Assembly (NCBI GenBank): GCA_002416125.1 | Contig: DIBU01000003.1 | Coordinates: 55,923 to 119,922, forward strand | Length of the DNA stretch: 64,000 bases | Direction of reading: 5' to 3' | Source of the DNA: Halieaceae bacterium UBA5044 | Lineage (GTDB): Bacteria; Pseudomonadota; Gammaproteobacteria; Pseudomonadales; Halieaceae | Shown: positions 50,311-58,406 of the stretch, one piece after another | Layout: every line of letters starts with the position of its first letter | Position numbering within the stretch: the stretch's first letter is position 1 | Position numbers and translations under genes: made by a program | Notes under the pieces: generated by a model | The model's input: only the letters and a program-made list of their open reading frames with translations | Database searches by the model: none | Told to the model about the DNA's origin: nothing

Positions 50311-52040
50311 GGCGGGTTTACGGTTTTCACGGCGGCATACACCCCGCCGAAAACAAACACCAGTCGCTGGGCAGCAAAATCCAGCAGGCGGGCATACCGC
50401 AGCAGCTGATCCTGCCCCTTTCCCAACACATTGGTGCACCCGCCCGACCGGTCGTGGCGGTCGGTGACCGGGTGCTGAAAGGGCAGATGATCGCTGAGCC
50501 CGTCGGCCACGTCAGTGTGCCCTTGCACGCGCCGAGCTCTGGACATATCAGCGCCATCGAAGAACGCCCGATCCCGCACCCCTCTGGCTTCCCTGCGCCC
50601 TGCATCGTCATCGACTGTGACGGTGAGGATGCATGGGCGCCACTGCAGGGCGTGGCAAACTACAGGGATTGCGAAGCCACCGAATTGCTTGAACTGATTC
50701 GCAGCGCCGGCATCGCGGGCATGGGCGGAGCCGGTTTCCCCACCGCGGTCAAGCTCGCCGGCAAGTCCGGGCAAAGCGTCAAGACGCTGATCATCAACGG
50801 TACCGAGTGCGAGCCCTATATCACGGCCGACGATATCCTCATGCGCGAGCGCGCTGACGACATCGTTGCCGGCATCGCCATACTGCAGCATATCCTGCAG
50901 CCGCAGGAGACCCTGCTGGGCGTCGAAGACAATAAACCCGAGGCCATTGCCGCACTCCAGGCGGCCGCAGCCGGCAGTGCCATAGAGGTGGTGACCTTTC
51001 CCACCAAGTACCCCTCGGGCGGTGAAAAACAGCTCATCGAGATACTCACCGGGCTGCAGGTACCCAGCGGTGGCCTGCCCGGAGACCTGGGCATTGTCTG
51101 CCAGAACGTGGGCACGGCCGTCGCGGTACGCGACGCCATTTGCCACGGGCGCCCGCTGATTTCCCGCATAACCACCGTCACCGGCAATGCCGTGGACCAC
51201 CCACAGAATTTCGAGGTATTGCTGGGCACGCCGATGCAGTACCTGCTGGATCTTGCTGGCCTGCACCCCGAGCGCTGCGAGCGGCTGGTGATGGGCGGAC
51301 CGATGATGGGCTTCACCGTCACCACAGCCGAAGCTCCGGTTGTCAAAACCACCAACTGTATACTTGCCCCGACCCCCGAGGAACTGCCACCCCCACCGCC
51401 CGCGCAGCCCTGCATCCGCTGCGGCCTCTGTGCGGAGGCCTGCCCGGCAAGCCTGCTGCCACAGCAGTTGTTCTGGTTCGCCCAGGGCAAGGAATTCGAA
51501 AAGCTGGAGCAACACAATCTGTTCGACTGCATCGAATGTGGCGCCTGCTCCTGGGTGTGCCCCAGCCATATACCGCTGGTACAGTACTACCGCGCATCGA
51601 AAGCGGACATCCTGCAGCAACGCCGCGAACACGCCAAGTCGGAACAGGCGCGGCTGCGGTTTGAGGCGCGCCAGGCGCGGCTTGCCCAGGAAGAGGAAGA
51701 GCGCGAAGCGAAGCGTGCCGCACGCAAGGCGGCTGCGGAAAAGCGTGCGGCCCTCGCCGAGCAGGGCGGCGAAGAGGACCCCATCCAGGCTGCCATTGAG
51801 CGCGCCAAGGCGAAAAAGGCGGCACAGCAGGCCGGCGATGGCACGGCTGCCACCCCGGTGAAGGCATCCCCGGAAGTGGCGCTGCGGCAGAAACTGGCAA
51901 AGTCGGAACAGCGCCTGGCGCAAAGCATCGCTGCCGGCGAAGATGCCAAGATCGTCAGCGCCCTGGAGGCGACCGTGCAGCGACTGAAGGATAAACTGGC
52001 CGAAGCGGAAGCAGCGGCAACGGAATCGGGCACCGACTGA
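50307..52040 (+). CDS. rsxC: Electron transport complex subunit RsxC/RnfC
   Basis: 577 residues. The N-terminal FHGGIHPAENK and the NADH/FMN-binding region GIAGMGGAGFPTAVKL near 141–156 match NuoF-like RnfC; two 4Fe-4S sites follow (CIRCGLCAEACP near 368 and CIECGACSWVCP near 410). From about residue 430 comes a charged, Ala/Lys/Glu-rich helical tail of about 145 residues, a common variable feature of gammaproteobacterial RnfC. It is the NADH-interacting subunit. The ATG at 50307 overlaps the rsxB stop. Confidence 0.95.
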   Translation: MRRVYGFHGGIHPAENKHQSLGSKIQQAGIPQQLILPLSQHIGAPARPVVAVGDRVLKGQMIAEPVGHVSVPLHAPSSGHISAIEERPIPHPSGFPAPCIVIDCDGEDAWAPLQGVANYRDCEATELLELIRSAGIAGMGGAGFPTAVKLAGKSGQSVKTLIINGTECEPYITADDILMRERADDIVAGIAILQHILQPQETLLGVEDNKPEAIAALQAAAAGSAIEVVTFPTKYPSGGEKQLIEILTGLQVPSGGLPGDLGIVCQNVGTAVAVRDAICHGRPLISRITTVTGNAVDHPQNFEVLLGTPMQYLLDLAGLHPERCERLVMGGPMMGFTVTTAEAPVVKTTNCILAPTPEELPPPPPAQPCIRCGLCAEACPASLLPQQLFWFAQGKEFEKLEQHNLFDCIECGACSWVCPSHIPLVQYYRASKADILQQRREHAKSEQARLRFEARQARLAQEEEEREAKRAARKAAAEKRAALAEQGGEEDPIQAAIERAKAKKAAQQAGDGTAATPVKASPEVALRQKLAKSEQRLAQSIAAGEDAKIVSALEATVQRLKDKLAEAEAAATESGTD

Positions 52041-53068
52041 TGGCACTGATGCGCGTCAGTTCACCCCATGCCCACGGTCGCTACAGCACCGGCATGGTCA
52101 TGCGCCAGGTGCTTCTGGCCACGGTGCCGGGCGTGTTTGTGCTGACGCTGTTCTTTGGCTTTGGCACCCTGGTCAACGTGCTTTGGGCCTGTCTCGTGGG
52201 CCTGGCCTGTGAGTCTGTCGCCCTGTTGCTGCGCGGCCGGTCCCTGGCTTTCTACCTGAAGGACTGCAGCGCGCTGGTCACCTGCGTACTGCTGGGCATC
52301 GCCCTGCCGCCCTACGCACCCTGGTGGTTGATTGCAGTGGGGGTGGCGGCATCGATACTGATGGCCAAGCAACTCTATGGGGGGCTGGGCTACAACCCGT
52401 TCAACCCCGCCATGGTTGGCTACGTAGTGCTGCTGATTTCCTTCCCGGTGCAAATGACCGCCTGGACACCACCACGCGGCCTGGGCGAGGTGCCCGGCCT
52501 CTGGGAGGCACTGCAGGCCTGCTTCCTGCCCGCCCGGTACGACGCGGTCACCATGGCGACGCCGCTGGATGTACTGCGCCAGAACCAGGGGCTGTTGCTT
52601 GAAGATCTCTGGGCACAGACACCGCAGTTCGGACGCTGGGCAGGCATTGGCTGGGAGTGGGTCAACCTGGCTTTCCTGGCTGGCGGACTCTGGCTGCTGT
52701 ACCGACGCATATTCACCTGGCATGCGCCGGTGGCCATGCTCGCCAGTCTGGCGCTGATGGCGGCCCTGTTCTACGACGGCGGCAGTTCCAGCAGTGGCGG
52801 CTCGCCGCTGTTTCATCTGCTCAGCGGCGCGACCATGTTCGGCGCCTTTTTCATCATCACCGACCCAGTGTCCTCTGCCGTTTCGGTGCGCGGGCGACTG
52901 GTATTCGGCGCGCTGATCGGCGTGCTGGTGTACCTGATTCGCGTCTGGGGTAACTACCCCGATGCCGTGGCATTCGCGGTGCTCATCGCCAACTTCGCGG
53001 CGCCCTTCATCGACCACTACACGCAGCCCCGTGTCTACGGCCACGGCAAATCAGGGGGCACAGGCTGA
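52040..53068 (+). CDS. rsxD: Electron transport complex subunit RsxD/RnfD
   Basis: 342 residues, about nine to ten membrane helices. The flavinylation site is likely in LSGATMFGAFFIITDP (Ser-Gly-Ala-Thr) near 262–275, which carries covalent FMN; the family also has YNPFNPAMVGYV near 118–129. It overlaps the rsxC stop and rsxG start by one base each, so translation is coupled. Confidence 0.94.
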   Translation: MALMRVSSPHAHGRYSTGMVMRQVLLATVPGVFVLTLFFGFGTLVNVLWACLVGLACESVALLLRGRSLAFYLKDCSALVTCVLLGIALPPYAPWWLIAVGVAASILMAKQLYGGLGYNPFNPAMVGYVVLLISFPVQMTAWTPPRGLGEVPGLWEALQACFLPARYDAVTMATPLDVLRQNQGLLLEDLWAQTPQFGRWAGIGWEWVNLAFLAGGLWLLYRRIFTWHAPVAMLASLALMAALFYDGGSSSSGGSPLFHLLSGATMFGAFFIITDPVSSAVSVRGRLVFGALIGVLVYLIRVWGNYPDAVAFAVLIANFAAPFIDHYTQPRVYGHGKSGGTG

Positions 53069-53736
53069 TGCAGCTACTCGGGCAATCCATCACCCGCAAC
53101 AGCGCGCTGCTCGCCCTGTTCGCCCTGTTCACCGCCCTGCTGATTGGTGGTACCTGGCTGGCCACCCGCGACACCATTGCCCTCGAGCAGCGACATGCCG
53201 AAGAGAAAGCCCTGCTGGAAATCGTGCCGCGTGAGCGCCATGACAACAGTATGCTGGATGACACACGCACACTGCGGCCGGAGTTCACAGATCTCGGGCT
53301 ACGCGAACCGCGTCCGCTGTACATTGCGCGCCAGGGGGGCAGGGCCGTGGCCGTGATCGTACCGGTGGTGGCGCGAGACGGTTACAGCGGCGATATCGAG
53401 TTGATCGTCGGGGTGAACGCCGATGGCACCATCGCCGGCGTCCGCACCGTCAAGCACCGCGAAACCCCGGGTCTCGGTGACAAGGTCGATCTGCGTAAAT
53501 CGCAGTGGATACTTGATTTCACCGGCGCCTCGCTGGATAACCCGAAGCCGGCAGGCTGGGCCGTGCGCAAGGACGGTGGCAACTTTGACCAATTTACCGG
53601 CGCGACCATTACGCCGCGCGCCGTGGTCGCTGCGGTACAGCGGGCACTGCGCTACGTGCAACGCGAACGCGCCACGCTGTTCGGCCCCGGAGTACCAGGC
53701 CGCGACAGCACACCCGAGGAGGGCCCCACCGCATGA
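53068..53736 (+). CDS. rsxG: Electron transport complex subunit RsxG/RnfG
   Basis: 222 residues. One N-terminal membrane helix is followed by a periplasmic FMN-binding domain. The covalent FMN motif is FTGATITPRAVV near 177–188. TPGLGDKV (about 134–141) is also conserved. It works with RnfD in electron transfer. Its stop overlaps the rsxE start by four bases. Confidence 0.94.
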   Translation: MQLLGQSITRNSALLALFALFTALLIGGTWLATRDTIALEQRHAEEKALLEIVPRERHDNSMLDDTRTLRPEFTDLGLREPRPLYIARQGGRAVAVIVPVVARDGYSGDIELIVGVNADGTIAGVRTVKHRETPGLGDKVDLRKSQWILDFTGASLDNPKPAGWAVRKDGGNFDQFTGATITPRAVVAAVQRALRYVQRERATLFGPGVPGRDSTPEEGPTA

Positions 53737-54446
53737 GCACCCCCGCCTACAGCGAGCTGACACTCAACGGCCTGTGGAAGAACAACCCGGCGATCGTGCA
53801 ACTGCTGGGCCTCTGCCCACTGCTCGCGGTCACCGGCAACGTGGTCAACGCACTCGGGCTGGCCGCCGCCACCACCCTGGTGCTGGCCTGCTCCAACACG
53901 GCCGTCTCGGTGATCCGCAATGTCGTCTCGGATGCGGTGCGCCTGCCGGTGTTTGTCATGATTATCGCCTCTGCCGTGACCTGTACCGAACTGTTGATGC
54001 AGGCTTTTGCCTTTGAGCTGTACCAGATTCTGGGGATTTTCCTGCCACTGATCACCACCAACTGCGTCATTCTCGGGCGCGCCGATGCCTTTGCCAGCAA
54101 ACACGCCGTCGCGCCGGCGCTGTACGATGGGCTGATCATGGGGCTGGGGTTCGGGGTGGTACTGGTGCTGCTCGGCGCCCTGCGCGAACTGCTCGGCACC
54201 GGCGCACTGTTTGCCGATATGCAATTGCTGTTCGGACCTGCAGCGGCGAGTTGGAAACTGGTGCTGATCGACGATTACCAACCCTTTCTACTGGCCGTAC
54301 TGCCGCCGGGCGCATTCATCTTCACCGGGCTGATGATCGCCGGTAAAAACCTTGTCGACGGACATATCAAACGCCGCCAGGACGCCCTGAAGGCCAGGCC
54401 GGTCAAGGGTGCCAAGCGGGTGCGCGTCACCGGCACCATCAGCTGA
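53733..54446 (+). CDS. rsxE: Electron transport complex subunit RsxE/RnfE
   Basis: 237 residues, six membrane helices and homologous to RsxA. NNPAIVQLLGLCPLLAVT near 16–33 and PLITTNCVILGRAD near 105–118 contain the paired Cys for the membrane iron–sulfur site. Last gene of the operon; endonuclease III (nth), which often follows rsxE in Gammaproteobacteria, is not present. It converges on the small hypothetical gene. Confidence 0.94.
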   Translation: MSTPAYSELTLNGLWKNNPAIVQLLGLCPLLAVTGNVVNALGLAAATTLVLACSNTAVSVIRNVVSDAVRLPVFVMIIASAVTCTELLMQAFAFELYQILGIFLPLITTNCVILGRADAFASKHAVAPALYDGLIMGLGFGVVLVLLGALRELLGTGALFADMQLLFGPAAASWKLVLIDDYQPFLLAVLPPGAFIFTGLMIAGKNLVDGHIKRRQDALKARPVKGAKRVRVTGTIS

Positions 54447-54472
54447 GCTGAGGGTGCCGGGCCGGGCCAGCT

Positions 54473-54883
54473 TTACACAGCGGCGGGCGCGCTGCGGGCA
54501 AGGGTATCAAGCAGCGCGTCCACCGCCGCGTCATCCATACCGCGGTTATCCAGATCACAACTGTAACTGACAAATAGCAGAAGGCCCCCGGACGCCAGGT
54601 ACCACTCGCGCACCGCAGCCTCCGCCTCGGAAAAGCTCGCCGTGAAGCCGCGGAAGTCGCCGCAGTTTACGGCCTTCCAGGCAGGCACCGAAGGCGATTC
54701 GGTTACCGCTATCTGCTTGAGCTCGGCCGGGGTGAGTTGGCCATCGGTTTTGTGCAAGGTGGTCATCTCGAGGCAGCCCACGTCGTCCTCATCTGCGACC
54801 AGCACCGTGCCGTCCTCTTCCACATCAGCCCACCACTCGGGCGCCAATGCCATCGTCCACCACTCGGTTTCCACTACGTCCAT
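54473..54883 (-). CDS. Uncharacterised small acidic protein
   Basis: 136 residues, rich in Asp/Glu and Trp, no signal peptide or membrane helix. I do not recognise a domain. TEWWTMALAPEWWADVEEDG at the N-terminus and LFVSYSCDLDNRGMD near the C-terminus are the distinctive parts. It lies 7 bases downstream of rimI with GAGAG as ribosome site, so it is probably made from the holD–rimI transcript. Confidence 0.7.
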   Translation of the reverse strand: MDVVETEWWTMALAPEWWADVEEDGTVLVADEDDVGCLEMTTLHKTDGQLTPAELKQIAVTESPSVPAWKAVNCGDFRGFTASFSEAEAAVREWYLASGGLLLFVSYSCDLDNRGMDDAAVDALLDTLARSAPAAV

Positions 54884-54890
54884 CGGTCTC

Positions 54891-55346
54891 TCACAGGTCC
54901 AGTGACATCAGTACCGCATCTTCACGTCCGGTCGGCAGGGGGTAATAGTTGCGCCGCATGCCGTCGACGTGAAACCCCATCTGCTCATACAGCTTGCGCG
55001 CCGCGCTGTTTGACTTGCGCACCTCCAGCAGACAACGCCTTGCTCCACTGGCCACCATGGCATCGACCGCGGCCTGCAGCAGGCGTAAACCAAAGCCCTG
55101 GCGACGGGCTGTATCTGCAACCACAATATTGTAGATGCTGCCGTCGTCAAATTCGCGCGCGTACACCACAAAACCCTGCAGCACCGCATCCACCTCCAGC
55201 AACAGGGCTCGCTCGGCGCTGTCTTCCGCGGTGGCGCAACAGCGCAGGTACTGGGACTCACGCCAGGGCCACAGGGAAGCGCTGGCGTCCAACAGGGCCA
55301 TTCGCGGGGCATCTTCGGGTAACGCCGGCCGAACCAGAGCCGACAC
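54891..55346 (-). CDS. rimI: Ribosomal protein S18 N-acetyltransferase RimI
   Basis: 151 residues from the GTG at 55346, two bases after the holD-like stop. GNAT fold: YNIVVADTARRQGFGLRLLQAAV near 80–102 has the acetyl-CoA loop (RxxGxG type) and LEVRKSNSAARKLYEQMGF near 114–132 is the RimI signature. It acetylates the N-terminal Ala of S18. The holD–rimI order is the same as in E. coli. Confidence 0.9.
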   Translation of the reverse strand: MSALVRPALPEDAPRMALLDASASLWPWRESQYLRCCATAEDSAERALLLEVDAVLQGFVVYAREFDDGSIYNIVVADTARRQGFGLRLLQAAVDAMVASGARRCLLEVRKSNSAARKLYEQMGFHVDGMRRNYYPLPTGREDAVLMSLDL

Positions 55347-55348
55347 GT

Positions 55349-56068
55349 CTAGTGTTCCAGGGCCAGCAGCGCCAGCCACGCATCGCGCTTCAAAGCAGGG
55401 GCAGCAATCATCTCGGCGCAGGCCGGCAAACGCACCGTGCGCACGCCGTCCAACTCGGGCTGCAGCAGGTACTGTCCTGCGCGCTCACCCAGTAACACGA
55501 GGCCGTGGCAGTCTCTGTCACGCAGTTGGCGCAGGACAAAGCCGGTCAGGGCGGCTGCGGCGGCCTCCTCACCGAGGTCCAGCTGGCGGTTGGTGTGCAT
55601 CGGCCAGTCAAACCGGGTGGGCGGGGACAGCCCCTCGCGCCTGTCGCCGGCGCGCACGCCGCGCGCAAACCCCATGGCACGGATCAGTTGCAGTTCATCG
55701 GTCGGAAGGTCACCGCTGTCCACAGCCTGCAACCAGAGACAGCCACCGGCGACAGTCGAGACGATGCTGAATGTGACAGCCGGCGCGCCAACCGGCCTCG
55801 CAGCGCTGTGCACTGCTGCCGAGGCGGGCCGACGCGGGGAAGCCGCCGGCGGCGCAACGGCCGGAATCACCGGGGATGGTGGCACCCTGCGCTCTGGCAG
55901 TTCCGCCGGCTGATATTGTGGGGCGAGCACCGGATTACCCCGCTGTACCGACACGCGGGGCGGACTCGGAGCCGCACCCGGCAATGTCCGGTGGGCAACC
56001 AACAGCTGCAACCCCAAGGGCTCCAGGCAGGCCAGCTTGTGCAAATCTCGTTGGGTTGCCATGGGCAT
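55349..56068 (-). CDS. holD: DNA polymerase III psi subunit (HolD)-like protein with proline-rich insert
   Basis: 239 residues from the ATG at 56068 (a second ATG at 56062). The N-terminus (QRDLHKLACLEPLGLQLL) and the C-terminus (LPACAEMIAAPALKRDAWLALLAL) resemble the ends of HolD, and the gene sits directly before rimI as holD does in E. coli and Pseudomonas. HolD (psi) links the clamp loader to SSB through chi. E. coli HolD has 137 residues; here about 70 residues rich in Pro, Ala and Arg (about 35–105) separate the N-terminal peptide from the folded part. The call rests on context and short segments. Confidence 0.62.
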   Translation of the reverse strand: MPMATQRDLHKLACLEPLGLQLLVAHRTLPGAAPSPPRVSVQRGNPVLAPQYQPAELPERRVPPSPVIPAVAPPAASPRRPASAAVHSAARPVGAPAVTFSIVSTVAGGCLWLQAVDSGDLPTDELQLIRAMGFARGVRAGDRREGLSPPTRFDWPMHTNRQLDLGEEAAAAALTGFVLRQLRDRDCHGLVLLGERAGQYLLQPELDGVRTVRLPACAEMIAAPALKRDAWLALLALEH

Positions 56069-56111
56069 TCGTCTACCAGTGAAGCACGAGTCTAGCAGTT
56101 TTCACACCGAG

Positions 56112-56969
56112 CTACAGCCAGCGCCACCCGTAGCGGTGGAAGAAGCGCAGCCCTGAGCGCAGGAAGCAGGTGAGATGGCTGAGACCCTTGCGCGCACTGT
56201 CGCCACCGTAGTGGCGCACGCGCATCTCGGGCAGGTAGTGCAGCTCACCCAGGGAAGCCAGTCGCAGGGAGAGATCAAAATCCTCAAAATACAGGAAGAA
56301 CGCCGGATCAAAACCCCCGATCCTGCGCAGCGCGCTGCCGCGCACGAGCATGAAACACCCGCTGGCCAGTGGTACGGGCGCCGGCCTGCCTGCGCCGTGC
56401 ACATCGTGCATGGCATAGTGGGCGAGGCGAGCGGCAAAACGCGCCTGCAGCCAGCGCGGCGCGAATGCCCGCAATGCCAGGACCAGCACGGATGGCATGC
56501 GCTTGCTCAGATAAGCCGGACGGCCATCCGCCAACGCGCCGTCGGGGCAAACCAGCACGACCCCCGGATGCTCACGCAGGTATCCGATGCCCGTCAGCAG
56601 CGACGCCGGGGCCGAGGCAATGTCAGGATTCAGGATCAGGTGATAGTCAGACTCGCAGGCCTCCAGGGCCCTGTTGTGCCCGGCTCCGTATCCAGAGTTG
56701 CTCGTGGACACCAGCACCTGGTACGCCACAGCCGCGTCCGTCCATGACACACGATTGATGACCGCCAGCATGTCGGAGTGATAGTCGGGGCACAGCGAAT
56801 TGTCGACCACGACTACCGCAACCGTCGACAGCATGCCCGCACCGCGCGCTGCGTGTACGGCAACCAACAAGGTCTCCAGGGTTTCCTGCAGACGCTGCAG
56901 GTTGCTGTGATAGACAACCACAGAAACACACAGCGACGAGGCAGAGGGCAGCGAGACCATGTCCGGCAT
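56112..56969 (-). CDS. Glycosyltransferase family 2 (rhamnosyltransferase-like)
   Basis: 285 residues from the ATG at 56969; a TTG eight codons earlier is open. The GT2 fold starts SLCVSVVVYHSN; VVVVDNS is the nucleotide-binding Asp segment; NSGYGAGHNRAL and LILNPDI (DxD-like) follow; GCFMLVRGSALRRIGGFDPAFFLYFEDFDLSLRL is the acceptor/base region typical of WbbL-like rhamnosyltransferases. It probably adds a sugar to a surface polysaccharide; no other such genes are close. Divergent from the Nramp-related gene. Confidence 0.87.
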   Translation of the reverse strand: MPDMVSLPSASSLCVSVVVYHSNLQRLQETLETLLVAVHAARGAGMLSTVAVVVVDNSLCPDYHSDMLAVINRVSWTDAAVAYQVLVSTSNSGYGAGHNRALEACESDYHLILNPDIASAPASLLTGIGYLREHPGVVLVCPDGALADGRPAYLSKRMPSVLVLALRAFAPRWLQARFAARLAHYAMHDVHGAGRPAPVPLASGCFMLVRGSALRRIGGFDPAFFLYFEDFDLSLRLASLGELHYLPEMRVRHYGGDSARKGLSHLTCFLRSGLRFFHRYGWRWL

Positions 56970-57046
56970 GGTATCAGCAGCGGGCACCGACAACCTAACG
57001 CAACGCTGCTACCATGCATTCCAACATCCTGCGAGAGTACAGCTCC

Positions 57047-58270
57047 ATGACCTCGACCACGCGCCGCTTCCGCTTTGGCCCCGGGCTCCTGGTGACCGCG
57101 GCATTTATCGGCCCGGGCACCATCACCACAGCGAGTTCCGCGGGTGCCCATTTCGGCTTTGCCCTGCTCTGGGCGCTGCTGTTCTCGATCATCGCCACCT
57201 ATGTCCTGCAGGAAATGAGCGCGCGCCTGGGACTGGCGACGCGGGCCGGGCTTGCGGAGGCCATGCGAGCCCATTTCAGCAGCCCGGTACTGGGGAAAAT
57301 GGCAGTGGTGCTGGTGGTACTTGCCATCGGCGTGGGCAATGCCGCCTATGAGGCGGGCAATATTGCGGGCGCGTCGCTGGCCCTGAGTACCGTCTCCGGC
57401 ACAGGCACCACGTTCTGGTCGATCATTATTGGCTTCGGGGCGGCATTACTGCTGGCCAGCGGGCGCTACGCCGTACTGGAAGGGGTGTTGATAGTGCTCG
57501 TGCTGGTCATGAGCGTGGTGTTCGTCCTGGCGGCCATCGTCATCGGCCCGTCCCCGAGCGATCTGCTGCGCGGACTGCTGCGGCCCACGCTGCCCGAGGG
57601 CTCGGTCATGGTCGCCATCGCGCTGATTGGCACAACCGTTGTCCCTTACAACCTCTTTCTCCATGCCAACGCAGTGCGCGAGAAGTGGCCGGCCAACCTG
57701 CCTCTGGATCAGGCCATCCACGAGTCACGTCTGGACAGCGGGCTCTCTATCGGCCTCGGCGGGCTGATCACACTCGCCATCATGAGTACCGCTGCAACGG
57801 CCTTCTTTGGCACGGGTGTCGCATTTGACGGCAACTCTCTGGCACTGCAACTGGAACCGCTGCTGGGGCCTGCCGCCCACAGCATCTTTGCTGCGGGCCT
57901 GTTTGCGGGGGGGCTGACCAGTGCGATTACTGCACCGCTGGCCGCATCCTATGCCGTCTGTGGCGCACTAGGCTGGTCCTCCCGGATGACAGCACCCGGG
58001 TTTCGCCTGGTCTGGATCGGTGTTCTGCTCACGGGCACGCTGTTTGCCGCATTGGGCACACGGCCCCTCAGCGCGATTCTCCTGGCACAAATGGCCAACG
58101 GCCTGCTACTGCCTGTCGTGGCGGTTTTCCTGCTGATGGTCATGAACAGCCGGGTGCTGCTGGGCGCTCAGGCGAACCGATGGCCCGCAAACCTGCTCGG
58201 AGGCGTGGTCGTTGCGGTGGCGGTTGGCCTCGGAGGCCTGAAGATTCTGGATGTGGTCGGCTGGCTATAG
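57047..58270 (+). CDS. Nramp-related divalent metal transporter with altered metal site
   Basis: 407 residues, eleven membrane helices in the Nramp arrangement. In canonical Nramp proteins TM1 has Asp-Pro-Gly-Asn and TM6 has Met-Pro-His-Asn as metal ligands. Here the same places read GPGT (22–25) and VPYN (200–203), so the Asp, the TM1 Asn, the Met and the His are all replaced. Such changes are known in Nramp-related magnesium or aluminium transporters, but the transported ion here is unknown. An upstream ATG at 57014 is in frame. Three hairpins follow the stop. Confidence 0.83.
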   Translation: MTSTTRRFRFGPGLLVTAAFIGPGTITTASSAGAHFGFALLWALLFSIIATYVLQEMSARLGLATRAGLAEAMRAHFSSPVLGKMAVVLVVLAIGVGNAAYEAGNIAGASLALSTVSGTGTTFWSIIIGFGAALLLASGRYAVLEGVLIVLVLVMSVVFVLAAIVIGPSPSDLLRGLLRPTLPEGSVMVAIALIGTTVVPYNLFLHANAVREKWPANLPLDQAIHESRLDSGLSIGLGGLITLAIMSTAATAFFGTGVAFDGNSLALQLEPLLGPAAHSIFAAGLFAGGLTSAITAPLAASYAVCGALGWSSRMTAPGFRLVWIGVLLTGTLFAALGTRPLSAILLAQMANGLLLPVVAVFLLMVMNSRVLLGAQANRWPANLLGGVVVAVAVGLGGLKILDVVGWL

Positions 58271-58298
58271 CAGCGGCTTGCAAGGCGGGGAGGTTCTA

Positions 58299-58395
58299 GC
58301 TGTCAATGACAGCAACCGGGACAACCGTTGCCAGCCCTCAGCAACGGTCGCCGCCGGGGTTTACCCTGCCATGTCGGCAGGGTAACAGCCCGGCG
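58299..58395. terminator. Three successive hairpins between convergent genes
   Basis: GCTGTCA/TGACAGC (58299–58305, 58307–58313), ACCGTTGC/GCAACGGT (58324–58331, 58341–58348, 9-base loop) and TTACCCTGCC/GGCAGGGTAA (58361–58370, 58376–58385, 5-base loop) inside an outer CGCCGGG/CCCGGCG pair (58352–58358, 58389–58395). They fill most of the 136-base gap between the Nramp-related gene and the convergent Ig-like lipoprotein gene. The third is the strongest and probably ends transcription from one or both sides. Confidence 0.6.
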
Positions 58396-58406
58396 CTGAC
58401 CCAGTC

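Noticed and set aside
50079..52046. A 655-codon minus-strand frame opposite rsxB/rsxC
   Set aside because: It is a high-GC shadow: rsxC on the plus strand has all iron–sulfur and flavin motifs.
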